This document shows, in pieces, positions 23,452-33,536 of a stretch of DNA of 64,000 bases. The DNA lies in contig NC_064228.1 in NCBI RefSeq assembly GCF_023101765.2, forward strand, positions 6,750,501-6,814,500. Reading direction: 5' to 3'. The DNA is from Spodoptera frugiperda. Taxonomy: Eukaryota; Arthropoda; Insecta; Lepidoptera; Noctuidae. Made by a program: the position numbers and the translations under genes. The number at the start of each line of letters is the position of its first letter. Positions within the stretch are counted from its first letter, which is position 1. A model generated the notes under the pieces. The model saw only the letters and a program-made list of their open reading frames with translations. It did no database searches and was not told the origin of the DNA.

Positions 23452-23462
23452 ACTATGTTATT

Positions 23463-23505
23463 TAAGTACAACTTAAAATTGAGTAGCGTTTGAGTATTCG
23501 GGCGT
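23463..23505 (+). repeat. Solo terminus of the 30-bp-TIR MITE
   Basis: acttaaaattgagtagcgtttgagtattcgg matches the right end of the complete element at 33404-33536; no left end is present. Confidence 0.55.
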
Positions 23506-23564
23506 AAGTGTACCTACAGATGATGGTCACAGCTTTTCTACAGAAAACCAAAGTGAAATAATGC

Positions 23565-23665
23565 TTGCGTTATGTGAGTGAGGTCACCGGAGGCCCAATT
23601 ACACCTCTTTCCAATACTCGATTCCTCAACAACCCTTAAATTCCTAACCCTGAAACGTCTGGTGT
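23565..23665 (-). repeat. Repeat B fragment
   Basis: gcttgcgttatgtgagtgaggtcaccggaggcccaattac ... caacaacccttaaattcctaaccc, an inner piece of repeat B directly beside the minisatellite. Confidence 0.6.
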
Positions 23666-23686
23666 TTGTCCTGGTGTCGTCGCTTA

Positions 23687-25062
23687 GCTTAGGTAAGGTA
23701 AGGTTTCGCTTAGGTTGGGTTAGGTTTCACTTAGGTTAGGTTTCGCTTAGGTTAGGTTAGGTTTCGCTTAGGTTAGGTTAGGTTTCGCTTAGGTTAGGTT
23801 TGGCTTAGGTTAGGTTAGGTTTCACTTAGGTTAGGTTAGGTTTCACTTAGGTTAGGTTAGGTTTCACTTAGGTTAGGTTTCGCTTAGGTTAGGTTAGGTT
23901 TTACTCAGGTTAGGTTTTGCTTACGTTAGGTTAAGTTAGGTTTCGCTTAAGTTGGGTTAGGTTTCACTTAGGTTAGGTTAGTTTTTGCTTAGGTTAGCTT
24001 AGGTTTTGCTTAGGTTAAGTTAGGTTAGGTTTCGCTTAGGTTAGGTTAGGTTTTGCTTAGGTTAAGTTAGGTTTCGCTTAAGTTGGGTTAGGTTAGGTTT
24101 CGCTTAAGTTGGGTTAGGTTAGGTTTCTCTTAGGTTAGGTTAGGTTTTGCTTAGGTTAGGTTAGGTTTCACTTAGGTTAGGTTTCGCTTAGGTTAGGTTA
24201 GGTTTCACTTAGGTTAGGTTACTTTTTGCTTAGGTTAGGTTAGGTTAGGTTTCGCTTAGGTTAGGTTTCACTTAGGTTAGGTTAGGTTTCGCTTAGGTTG
24301 GGTTAGGTTTCACTTAGGTTAGGTTAGGTAAGGTTTCGCTTAGGTTAGGTTTGGTTAGGTTAGGTTTCACTTAGGTTAGGTTAGGTTTCGCTTAGGTTAG
24401 GTTTCACTTAGGTTAGGTTAGGTTTCGCTTAGGTTAGGTTAGGTTTCACTTAGGTTAGGTTAGGTTTCACTTAGGTTAGGTTTCGCTTAGGTTAGGTTAG
24501 GTTTCGCTTAGGTTAGGTTAGGTTTCGCTTAGGTTAGGTTTCACTTAGGTTAGGTTAGGTTTCGCTTAGGTTAGGTTAGGTTTCGCTTAGGTTAGGTTAG
24601 GTTTCACTTAGGTTAGGTTTCGCTTAGGTTAATTTAGGTTTCACTTACGTTAGGTTAGGTTTCACTTAGGTTAGGCTAACCTAACCGAAACCTAACCCTA
24701 ACCTAACCTAACCTAAGCGAAACCTAACCTAACCTAAGCGAAACCTAACCTAACCTAAGCGAAACCTAACCTAAGCGAAACCTAACCTAACCTAAGCGAA
24801 ACCTAACCTAACCTAAGCGAAACCTAACCTAACTTAAGCGAAACCTAACCTAAGTGAAACCTAACCCAACCTAAGCGAAACCTAACCTAAGTGAAACCTA
24901 ACCTAACCTAAGTGAAACCTAACCTAACCTAAGCGAAACCTAACCTAACCTAAGCGAAACCTAACCTAACCTAAGCGAAACCTAACCTAACCTAAGCGAA
25001 ACCTAACCTAACCTAAGCGAAACCTAACCTAACCTAAGTGAAACCTAACCTAACCCTAAAGT
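23687..25062. repeat. TTAGG-derived minisatellite with central inversion
   Basis: From 23687 to about 24674 the plus strand repeats 16- and 21-bp units of the form cttaggttaggtttcg or cttaggttaggttaggtttcg, with TTTCGC/TTTCAC spacers. At cacttaggttaggctaacctaacc (about 24665-24690) the orientation flips, and to about 25062 the plus strand reads cctaacctaagcgaaa units. Unit lengths differ by one TTAGG pentamer, the telomeric repeat of most insects. The array is not pure telomeric DNA. Confidence 0.95.
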
Positions 25063-25134
25063 AAATGATATTTTTAGAAAAAGCATGGGTAGTGGAAGAC
25101 TTCAACTTCGTGGCCAAATTGGAAAGTCTCATAA

Positions 25135-25300
25135 AAAACTGTTTTATTTTACCGTTGCCCCACACTAGGATTTTTTCCTGTGTCGGGGGTGCGTTTATAA
25201 AGTTTGCATACACATGACACAATTTATGGATCAAACAAGAGTTGCTCCGTGCGGGATTCGAACCCGTCACACGTTGTACGGCAGCCACAGAAACTAATTA
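25135..25300 (-). mobile_element. SINE-D (tRNA-derived SINE)
   Basis: Reverse of the copy at 49948-50150: tgccccacactaggattttttcctgtgtcg, then gagttgctccgtgcgggattcgaacccg (B box gggttcgaatccc on the minus strand). The tRNA 5' end is lost. Confidence 0.65.
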
Positions 25301-25373
25301 TGAATTTCGAAATTCCCACAAGACGTGGATCAGCCCTAAAATTAATATGTCACGAGTATTTTACAGCGACGAC

Positions 25374-25645
25374 TGCCTCGGTGGCCGAGTGGTTGCAAGT
25401 GCGACTGCCGGGCAAGGGGTCTCGGGTTCGATTCCTGGGTCGGGCGAAGTATTACTGGGCTTTTTTCGGATTTTCAAAAATTTCTCAGTGGTAGTACGGA
25501 GTCTGGAAATGTGCCCGGTATATGGCAACAGGCTCACCACCCGTTACATGGGACTTACAATATATGTAAATTGTGAAAAGTGGGTGTACACAGTGGCATT
25601 ACGTGCCATAATGAGCACCTCTGCCTACCCCTTCGGGGATAAACT
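25374..25645 (+). mobile_element. SINE-A
   Basis: Intact-looking tRNA head (ctcggtggccgagtggttgc ... ctcgggttcgattcc) and body; the 3' end stops at ccccttcggggataaa. It lies 140 bases downstream of the UBE3D-like stop codon. Confidence 0.8.
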
Positions 25646-25776
25646 GTTATTATGAATTTCGAAATTCCCACAGGCGTGTCGAATGTTTGTATGTGTTATA
25701 TAAGGTTGTGAATTTACTAAATAAAAAAGACACTTGACACTCTTCAAAATAAAACATACAAAATACAATTGCGAAT

Positions 25777-25787
25777 TTATTTATTCA
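25777..25787 (-). promoter_or_regulatory. Poly(A) signal touching the UBE3D-like stop codon
   Basis: Minus strand reads TGAATAAATAAA: the last base of the TGA stop (25785-25787) is the first A of AATAAA, and a second overlapping AATAAA follows. This is the only clear canonical signal close downstream and would give a very short 3' UTR. Confidence 0.55.
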
Positions 25788-27068
25788 AACTTTAAGATAG
25801 CTTACACAGTAACCGTTGGTATTACGGAAGCATTCCGGTACTTTTTGGGACATTTTCTCCAAATGGGCAAGTCCATTGTTGAACATGCCTTTTGATATCT
25901 CTGTGGTGACCACTCCTGGGTCAGAAACCCAGGACTCTACCTCCTCATTCATACAAAATTCGACTTTGAATAGGATTTTAGTGACCGTAGTGGAATGTAG
26001 CTCAATACGGTCTTCCAATAATATAGTCTGCACATTATTTCTGAGCACTTGCAACTCTTTATCCATCACCCATATTAACAAATACTGCTTCTTTACAGCA
26101 GATACAGTACATTCAAGGACTAATTTACACATCACTGTATATTGGAATCCGAGGTTAAATTCTCTAGTCATTCTCTCTATTGTATAAATAAAATCATCTG
26201 TGTGTATATCCTGTTCATTTTTGTGTGCGAATATCACTGATTCTGTATCATTATGCGTTATTTTAATTTCTGAATTGAATAGTTTCACAGAATCCTTTTC
26301 CTTGAGTCCCAGCCACGCTAGACATCTATTGCAATGATACACTGGTCTCGTAGCGTTGAATTTGTTGGTCTTATCCGATAAAATTGTATTATTCACAACA
26401 AAGAAAGTCAGTCTATAGAGAAAATCACTTTTGTTTGGCTTTATTATGGTGTCTGATGTCTGTGGAGTCTCCCCGTGGCTGTGACCATGGCTATGCCCAT
26501 GTCCGTTCCCATGGCAAAACCACTCTGACATGTCCAAGTTAGCTGTTGGTAACTCCAAAATCCGGTCGAATTTCACACTATTAACGGAGACTACATTGCA
26601 ACAATTTGCGCAGGTTAACCGCAGTTCTTCACCGGCTTTCACATTTAATTTTAAACTATTTCCTTTGGTAGAACTTTCCATGTTATTCGTGGATAGCAAT
26701 TCTTTGTAGAAGTTACCACCGGCACCGTTCTTAGGTTCAGTCAGCAATCTGAATGATATTGTACTCTTATCTATTTTGAGACACGACATAGAATTTGGTA
26801 TGATCTTACAGAACTGTCGGACTGGGATCACAGTGCTGACTTCACCTTCTTCGTCCGAGCACCAATCGGAGAGACTTTCTATGGAAGAAAGACTATCCCT
26901 TCTCTTAGGCTTATCATCCTTATCCTTATAATAATTCAAGACAATACAATTAGTCTGTATACTTATTTTCAAACTACAATTCTTGGTGAAATCCACTCCA
27001 GTTGTAATGAATACATTGCAGCTCCTCAACCGAGACCGTAGCTCGATGAAAACGTTTTCAATCAACAT
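25785..27068 (-). CDS. UBE3D: UBE3D-like E3 ubiquitin ligase (HECT_2 family)
   Basis: A single uninterrupted frame of 427 codons. Recognised from the family layout: an N-terminal beta-rich region, the LELPTANLDMSEWFCH motif (residues 171-186), paired cysteines LTCANCC (151-157) and YHCNRCLAWLG (244-254), and a C-terminal VPECFRNTNGYCVSYL (410-425). UBE3D (about 390 residues in vertebrates) binds the E2 UbcH10 and promotes ubiquitin transfer; it also has been tied to pre-mRNA 3' processing. An insert rich in Gly-His (HGNGHGHSHGHSHG, 186-199) follows the WFCH motif and could bind metal; an acidic Ser-rich stretch sits at 58-77. The first ATG is used because no upstream in-frame start exists before the DcpS stop, 49 bases away. 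No intron in the CDS. The family call is confident; activity is inferred. Confidence 0.82.
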   Translation of the reverse strand: MLIENVFIELRSRLRSCNVFITTGVDFTKNCSLKISIQTNCIVLNYYKDKDDKPKRRDSLSSIESLSDWCSDEEGEVSTVIPVRQFCKIIPNSMSCLKIDKSTISFRLLTEPKNGAGGNFYKELLSTNNMESSTKGNSLKLNVKAGEELRLTCANCCNVVSVNSVKFDRILELPTANLDMSEWFCHGNGHGHSHGHSHGETPQTSDTIIKPNKSDFLYRLTFFVVNNTILSDKTNKFNATRPVYHCNRCLAWLGLKEKDSVKLFNSEIKITHNDTESVIFAHKNEQDIHTDDFIYTIERMTREFNLGFQYTVMCKLVLECTVSAVKKQYLLIWVMDKELQVLRNNVQTILLEDRIELHSTTVTKILFKVEFCMNEEVESWVSDPGVVTTEISKGMFNNGLAHLEKMSQKVPECFRNTNGYCVSYLKV

Positions 27069-27117
27069 CTTTATGAAGTTTTATATAAAAATTGTACTTA
27101 CAAAAAATATATAAAAA
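27069..27117 (-). promoter_or_regulatory. 49-base DcpS/UBE3D intergenic spacer
   Basis: On the minus strand the spacer reads as AT-rich sequence with one GTAAGTAC donor-like site and one TATATAAAA box about 20 bases before the UBE3D-like ATG. It holds no AATAAA, so DcpS transcripts cannot end here by a canonical signal. It could be an intercistronic spacer or the tail of a promoter inside DcpS exon 4. Confidence 0.5.
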
Positions 27118-30100
27118 TTATTTATCGATTAATTCACTATCTTGTTTGATTCTCTGTACATGTCCATTTGTTTCGTAGATGTTGAAAATGTTGTCCATTT
27201 CACGGATTGTGAATGGTAGTGTTGCTTGTTGGTAGTAGTTTGGTATCATTTCGATGTTATTGATGACGGTGTCGAGTAGATGTGACTTCTCCGCATAGAT
27301 GCCGGGCGCCTCGTGGCGGAGGTACGTGAAGTGGACGTGCAGATGGTAGAACGACGGTTGGTAGTGGAGGTAGACCCGCAGCTGCGACGCCGGCACGTTG
27401 TACTTCTCGAATATCTTTTTCTGGAATAGAGAAAGAGTAATGGTTAAGCCTTTAATTGCCATCAGAAAACTATTGAAATCAAATCCTCCACTAATGTAGG
27501 TCACCGGTGACCTATGTGTCAATTTTGTGTTATTACACCTGTATATTTTCCTGCATTTTACCTGTGTTCTATGTGGTTTATAAATATAATATTTCTCTTT
27601 ATATTAATGTGCGTTTTAATTTCTCTTTTAAAATATCCTATTAGTTGTACTCAAATAACAAATATAGAACACAATAATTATAAAATTGAGCATTGTCTTT
27701 ATTGACATCAAAAACAACGAAAAGGATACAAGTCGCCTAGCTAGAAAAAGGATACAAGTCCCGTAGTTAGGTACAACAAACTGCCACTAATTTATTCAAA
27801 ACATTATACTCTTGTAATAAAGTCAAAAATCTCTAACCACAATCATCAACATCAGCCTGTTCTCATCCACTGCTGGGCATAGGCCTATCCAATAACTCCA
27901 ACAAAATCTTACCTTGCCCTCGTCCCGAACCCTCTTCAGCAACGGCAGGTGGCTACCATCCAGGTCCCTCAAGGACTTGATGCCCCGTCTCCTCACAATG
28001 GCCAGCAGGTACAGCGTCTCCTTGGTAAGCCCGTCCCACTTGAGATCCGGAACCAGAACGAACCCGTCTCTTTCACACTTATTGTCGTACACTATTCTGT
28101 CCTGCTCACTCTTGCCTTCAAGGATGTTGTATACCCACTGTAAGATAGAGATGGGAATTGGTTGAATTGTTCACTAAATATGGTGTCCAGAATTTGATCA
28201 CAACCTCTTTTGAAATCTAGATAAAAGATATAGGTCAAAGACAAAGCATTTATTTCAATTAATCCTAAATTAGGCACTTTTTAAACGTCAAATTTAATTG
28301 TCCGTCACCTTTTGAATCACTCTATCAACTAAAGTAGTTTTAAAGATTTAAGCATACAAAGGGACATAGGGTCAGAGAAAGCGACTTTGTTTTATACTAT
28401 GTAGTGATACAAAGAATGTATATCTTCTTTACTAGCTACAAATAGCACGAGGTTGGCCCCTGCAAGGTCTAATAAGATTAAATAACAAATAATATGTTTA
28501 TGGTAAGCAATCAAAGTATTCTCGTCATAAGATAGGGTGAAGAAACTATGAGAAGCCATGTGGATGACATTATCTAACTGATAGATAACAAAATATATCT
28601 TCTACTGCAACAGTGTCGCTTCAAACTAGAATATTCTCATTATTTACAAAAGGAAATCTATATACAAACACATTTTTATTAGTTCTAGATGTTACTCAAA
28701 AATTTTACAAATATGATGAAATCTTCAGTTAATTTAAAGTAAATCTTGAAAGGCTATTACATAATTATTAAAGAAATGTTTCCACTGATATTAAGCTATG
28801 TAGCTGTGGGAGTAAGATGTGCTATAAAGATGTACCACTGCAAAGTAGCTGTGCGAGGAAGGTGCGTAGTTCGAGTATGCGATCTATCAATAGTAGAAAA
28901 GGAGACAAAAAAGGAGAACAGAAGCCAATCCATAGGACACATCTATAGCACGCATCCAGATCACGCATATTTGCATATAAAAAACAAAGCTTAGCTGAGT
29001 CCGTTTTCAACAGTACTAAGCTATGTGTGCCAATGAATATGATTGGTGGAAGCCAAACACATCCACAGCAATGTACCATAGCACATCTCTGGTGGAAAAG
29101 CCCATATTTGCCAGTGTGCTATCTTTAAATACAGAAACTAACAAAATTATCAAACATACACCTACCACTAGAATACTGGACATCTGGTTGTTTTATGAAT
29201 CAAACTATGATACAATGGATTCAAACAATTATTGTTAGAATATTTTGTTTATTCAATTCATATCTTACTTACAATAAACAAATAGATTTATTCATTCATT
29301 ATACACAACAGACTTGAAAGAGTTTAGAATTAGCTTTTATTTACTGTACATTTTAATTTAACTTTTTCAATGATTGATAGTCAATGAGATTAAGTGTGAG
29401 AGAGCCATGCTTCGGCACTGCTTGGGCCGGCTTGACCGGAGTGATACCTTATATATCATGGTCTCACAGAAAATCGGCCAGAAAACATTGCCCCACACAA
29501 GGATTTTCTCCTGTGTCGTGGATGCATTTACAAACATACATTTTCAAATGCACATGACATTCAAACCCGTAACAACAATTTGTAGATCACATAGTTTATG
29601 TATGTAGTAAATACGTCATTTCTACGCATAAAATATCCATATATGTATCTTCGAAAGTATTGAAGAAAATAAAAAATATGTGACTAATATTTTAAAATAA
29701 ATAATGAACAAAACGGACATTAAAATAAAAATTTGTCAAACTATTACTGAATGCTATTCAATTACCTGTAAATTAAACTGCTCCTTCTCCAAATGAGGTA
29801 GTGTCAGCTTCTGGTACAGCTCGGGAGTCTCCAGCACAATATGCACCTCCTGTTGGCTGAACTTGGCAATATGCTTCTCTGTAGCGGGGTATATTATTGA
29901 TGTCTTTACACCTGGAATTGAAAAGCAATATTGATTTAATTTAAAATATGTATTATGATAGTATGAGTGGAATGGCAGAAAGGTAGTGAGAATATAATAG
30001 AGAATGTTTTTGAGTGAGTGACAGACACAAAATTAAGAAAAAGGGAAGCCTATAATTCCTTCTAAAATAAAATTGAAGTGTCTGTTTGTAATAATACATA

Positions 30101-31410
30101 ATGATAATTATAACATTTTAATTTTTTTAAAATAGCAGCCTGCCCCGGCTTCCCATGCGTGCATTGGTGATATATTATGCATGTATTATACATATAAACC
30201 TTCCTCTTGAATCACTCTACCTATTACAAAAAACCGCATCAAAATCCATTGCGTAATTTTAAAGATTTAAGCATACAGACAAACAGACAAAAATAGCGAC
30301 TTTGTTTTATACTATGTAGTGAAAAAACTGAAATTCTGTACAGTCATTATAATATGTGGACATAATCGCAGGCAACAGCTACTTTAACAATAAAATACCT
30401 TTCTACATTGTTTCCACTTTGAAATTATAATTTCAATACTATGCAAGCATTCTTGTTTAGATATTGCACTAAACAAATAAACAATATGTTAACATATTCT
30501 TTGAGTTACACAATATGTCTTGAGCAAAAACAGCTGGCAAATGTATTCAGACTTAAACAGAGATGGAACTAATAGCATTTTTTGTTCTTTTCAGTATTTA
30601 CCTTCAACACTGGTGAAAGGAGGACCATTTCTGCCCTAAACTAGACACAACAAACTACAAATTTAACTACAAATCCACTTAAGAGTCAATAACATTAAAA
30701 ATCACCTTACACAGAGGCTAAAACCACATTATTCTTGAGAAAAATAAGATAAAAACGTAATTATGAGCTATCGTACCTTATCTGACCCCACTGCCCGTGA
30801 GACGTGTATCGTCACAACCAATTAACCCAAAGGCGAACTGCTTTATTTAGTGACGAAAAAAATACCTACCATATGGTGCAATTTCGTGACGTAAGGCGGT
30901 TCCTGACCAACTATTGTTTGTTACTATTAAATAATACGTTTTTTAGCATGTTATGTAGACGGTATCAAATGTGAGAGTCACGAAACTCGACCAAAAATAC
31001 TCCGAAATGATCTGATGACTAATACTCGAAGAAAACAATAGGGACCTTGAGTTTTGAGAGTGTTACTCACCATTAATCGCCGACCGAGGGAAACACTCGT
31101 AATTCCCGTAGATATCGTTCTCGAAGAACGTTGTTACCTCAGTATCTACGGAAAAGTAACCTTCGTTGCCCAAATCTTCTTCCTTGAAAGCATTTTTCTC
31201 TAAAATAACCAAAGCCACGCCACTTTTGTCTTTGAATTTTCCTAGCACACACACTGTTTTCCTATTAGTGTTATTGTTTAAAATCTTCTCCAATATAAAG
31301 TCTTTAAGTTGCAACTGATTTTCACTCACATTATTCCCACTTTCATGGTCAATTTTAATTTTTTTACTGCTAGGTTCCGAATCTGACTTTTGATTATTAC
31401 TGTCGGACAT
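27118..31410 (-). CDS. DcpS: Scavenger mRNA-decapping enzyme DcpS
   Basis: Four coding exons on the minus strand: 31071-31410, 29766-29911, 27913-28137 and 27118-27420 (stop TAA 27118-27120), all GT-AG with matching phases, giving 337 residues, the usual length. DcpS hydrolyses the cap (m7GpppN) left after 3'-5' mRNA decay to m7GMP. Seen here: an acidic/Lys N-terminus with a KKIKI nuclear-signal-like stretch, the swapped N-terminal domain ending INGVKTSIIYPATEKHI, the hinge and cap-binding segment WVYNILEG...LVPDLKWDG, RRRGIKSLRDLDGSHLPLL, and the HIT-type catalytic motif HYQPSFYHLHVHF (residues 256-268). The middle His of HLHVH (about 265) is the expected nucleophile. An in-frame upstream ATG at 31497 would add 29 residues but lacks family similarity, so 31410 is preferred. 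Introns contain only repeats. It is followed after 49 bases by the UBE3D-like gene on the same strand. Confidence 0.92.
28300..28420 (+). repeat. LINE-tail fragment in DcpS intron 2
   Basis: ccttttgaatcactctatcaac ... gcgactttgttttatactatgtagtga, the same phrase series as 17485-17635 and 30205-30325. Confidence 0.5.
29395..29750 (-). repeat. Cluster of repeat B, SINE-D and repeat I fragments
   Basis: 29398-29475 is a repeat B end (gagagagccatgcttcggcac). 29485-29595 is a degraded SINE-D (ttgccccacacaaggattttctcctgtgtcgtgg). 29605-29745 matches the end of repeat I (aaataaaaaatatgtgactaatattttaaaataa). All are in DcpS intron 2, just before exon 2. Confidence 0.55.
30205..30325 (+). repeat. LINE-tail fragment in DcpS intron 1
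   Basis: cctcttgaatcactctacc ... aaaatagcgactttgttttatactatgtagtga; third copy of the phrase series. Confidence 0.5.
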
Positions 31411-32494
31411 CTTGTGAAAAAGTTGCCAGACGAGATTAACTATTTCACAATAATTTATTGCTATAGCAAAAAAATCTTCAACATTTTTAAAATACAAAAT
31501 CTATTTTGAAAAGTAAATAAACATAATTATTTATAAACGACGATTTGATATTATTAAAATAACATATAATCGTAAGTTCGGGACTTTAACCACAAAAACT
31601 GTTAACAATATCAATCGATAGATGGCAGGGTACGACCGACGCAAATGGGAAAATGCAACTAACAAAACCTGAAAACGCTGAAAAAAAGCATCGATACGAT
31701 CAATATTATGAGAGCATCTGAAAATATCGGATATCATGTTTCCTTTTTTAGATTCCTTTCAATCATTGGACTGGTTTATGTGATAGGAGTTCTTCAATCC
31801 CGATTTTTGGTCAAGAATTTAATTGAAAAGTTCATTTTTTTAGTTTTAAATATAGAATTCTCTGTTTATGGCAAACTGTTTAGGCTTGCCCTTTGCTACA
31901 AAGGACTTAAGTATATCGTAACAAGCGAAATACAGATGTTTTATTACATATCTGCACAGGAGCACTTGTGCTTATGCATTCGAACTTAAATATTTATAAA
32001 AAAAACGTGATAATTATCACCTATTTAATAGTTAGATATGATACTATTATTAGAACTTATAACGGGATATTTACCATGTTTATTCATTTTATCGAGTTTC
32101 CGATATTTCGGCACTGTTGCAAGCGCCATGTTCACGGATTAACATGGTAAATATCCCGTTATAAGTTCTAATAATAGTGTTAGTGACCATGTCAGTTTAA
32201 AAACTAATAGTTAGGTATGACTTTAAATAATGCCAAGGTACGTTTATTCCTATAATATTCATAAATATACGTTTTTTCATTAAGTAAGCACTTGCTATAT
32301 TGCCTGACAAACATACGGCGCATGTTTTAGCCTTTCAGCAGTTTTGGTATTGACGAAGGCGAGAGCATAGTCAGCTATTAAACCTGCATGTTGTCTACCT
32401 CGACACCGGTAGACCTAACACGTGCAAGTACATTGACACCAAAACGTGCTTTATTTTATTGAACGGAAATATCAAACAGTTGCACTACAAGACA
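31411..32494. other. DcpS 5' flank and hairpin-bearing intergenic DNA
   Basis: The DcpS promoter should lie here, reading leftward; no TATA box is evident. A plus-strand 93-codon ORF at 31708-31989 has no family features. A perfect inverted repeat lies at 32043-32178. Confidence 0.45.
32043..32178. repeat. Perfect 38-bp inverted repeat
   Basis: Arms 32043-32080 and 32141-32178 are exact reverse complements (38/38) around a 60-base centre containing gatatttcggcactgttgcaag. MITE-like; no clear target duplication. Confidence 0.85.
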
Positions 32495-32660
32495 CTTTTT
32501 TTAACGGGGGGAATATCATCCAATGACTTCTCCCACCTTAGGCGAGGCGAGAGGGAGTGTCAGACTCTTACTGACTAAAAACCACCCCGTTCGCGTTCCC
32601 ACTCCCGCTTTTGAAGCCGGAACCCCGGTAAACCCGCTAGGTAGTCAGCAGCTCATTACA
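32495..32660 (-). repeat. Repeat C copy
   Basis: ttttttaacggggggaatatcatccaatgacttctcc ... gtaaacccgctaggtagtcagcagctc; well preserved. Confidence 0.75.
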
Positions 32661-32944
32661 AGTCATTAGCTGCATACCCTGGCTTTTTCGTCTGAGTGAT
32701 TAAAACCATGATAAGTTATGCACTTGAGCAATCACACTCACAAATCGCAACAAAATCAGACAGGTAGATACCTACCTGTTTTAAATTATCGCGTTGATAC
32801 AGACAGGCAAACGCGATATTTCAATTGACGCAGCGACGCGACACTAGTCAGCGAAACCCAATGCCAATCACGTGAAAAATACATAATTACAGACCACCTA
32901 CTCAGGTACTTAGTGCTCAAAAAAAAATATCTAAAAATATAACC

Positions 32945-33300
32945 AGGCCAAATTATCCCCTTTCCCAATCTTCCCTATCACCGATTCCCCAACAACCCTT
33001 AAATTCCTAACCCCGAAAAGGCCGGCAACGCACTTGTAACGCCTCTGGAGTAAAACTTAGTAACACAGATTGTTGTTCCGGGTCTGGGTGTCATGTGTAT
33101 GTGAAATTGTATGTTTGTAAACACACCCACGAGACACATTAAAAAAAAAAAACAAAACTGAGCGGGTTTACCAGGGCTCCGGCTCGAAAATTAGGAGTAG
33201 GAACGGGGTGGTTTTTGGTCAGTAAGAGTCTGACACTCCCTCTCGCCTCGCCCAGGGGAAGGAGAAGTCATTAGATGATTTTCCCCCATCAAAAAAAAAA
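32945..33300. repeat. Mosaic of repeat B (-), SINE-D (+) and repeat C (+)
   Basis: 32960-33050 is the inner part of repeat B in reverse (ccgattccccaacaacccttaaattcc). 33062-33140 is the SINE-D body (cagattgttgttccgggtctgggtgtc). 33160-33300 is repeat C from gagcgggtttaccagggctccgg to the A-rich end. Confidence 0.65.
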
Positions 33301-33403
33301 AGGTAGTTGAGCCCGTTCCCACCATTGCTAAGCTATGTGTACTAATGAATATGATTGTAGCAATGTAGCATATCACATCTCTGGTGAAAATGCAACCTTA
33401 CGG

Positions 33404-33536
33404 CCGAATACTCAAACGCTACTCAATTTTAAGTCATACTTCAATATCGTGCTATCGGTGTCATTTTATAAAGAATCGATAGGGACAGAACTACATTTGT
33501 GAGCGTCTTAAAATTGAGTAGCGTTTGAGTATTCGG
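33404..33536. mobile_element. MITE with perfect 30-bp terminal inverted repeats
   Basis: Ends ccgaatactcaaacgctact(caattttaag) at 33404-33433 and the exact reverse complement at 33507-33536; 133 bp in total. A solo end occurs at 23463-23505. Confidence 0.8.

Noticed and set aside
23687..25062. True telomere or chromosome end
   Set aside because: Unique gene-bearing sequence lies on both sides, and the units are interrupted by TTTCGC/TTTCAC rather than pure TTAGG.
23687..25062. CRISPR array
   Set aside because: Regularly repeated units but no unique spacers, and the genome is eukaryotic.
25374..25450. Functional tRNA genes at SINE heads (also 8419, 49945, 52380)
   Set aside because: The heads lack an acceptor-stem pairing and continue into the same SINE body in every copy.
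25204..25655. Overlapping ORFs of 96 and 137 codons
   Set aside because: They run through SINE-D and SINE-A; the frames are produced by tRNA-derived sequence.
25785..27068. UBE3D-like gene as a processed retrocopy because it lacks introns
   Set aside because: The frame is intact over 427 codons, there is no poly(A) remnant beyond the signal, and it sits tightly behind DcpS. An authentic intronless gene is more likely, although a retrogene origin in the past cannot be excluded.
31063..31497. Upstream DcpS start at 31497 adding MYFKNVEDFF
   Set aside because: The added residues have no counterpart in the family, while ATG 31410 gives the normal length.
31708..31989. 93-codon plus-strand ORF in the DcpS upstream region
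   Set aside because: AT-rich, hydrophobic low-complexity translation without splice or UTR context.
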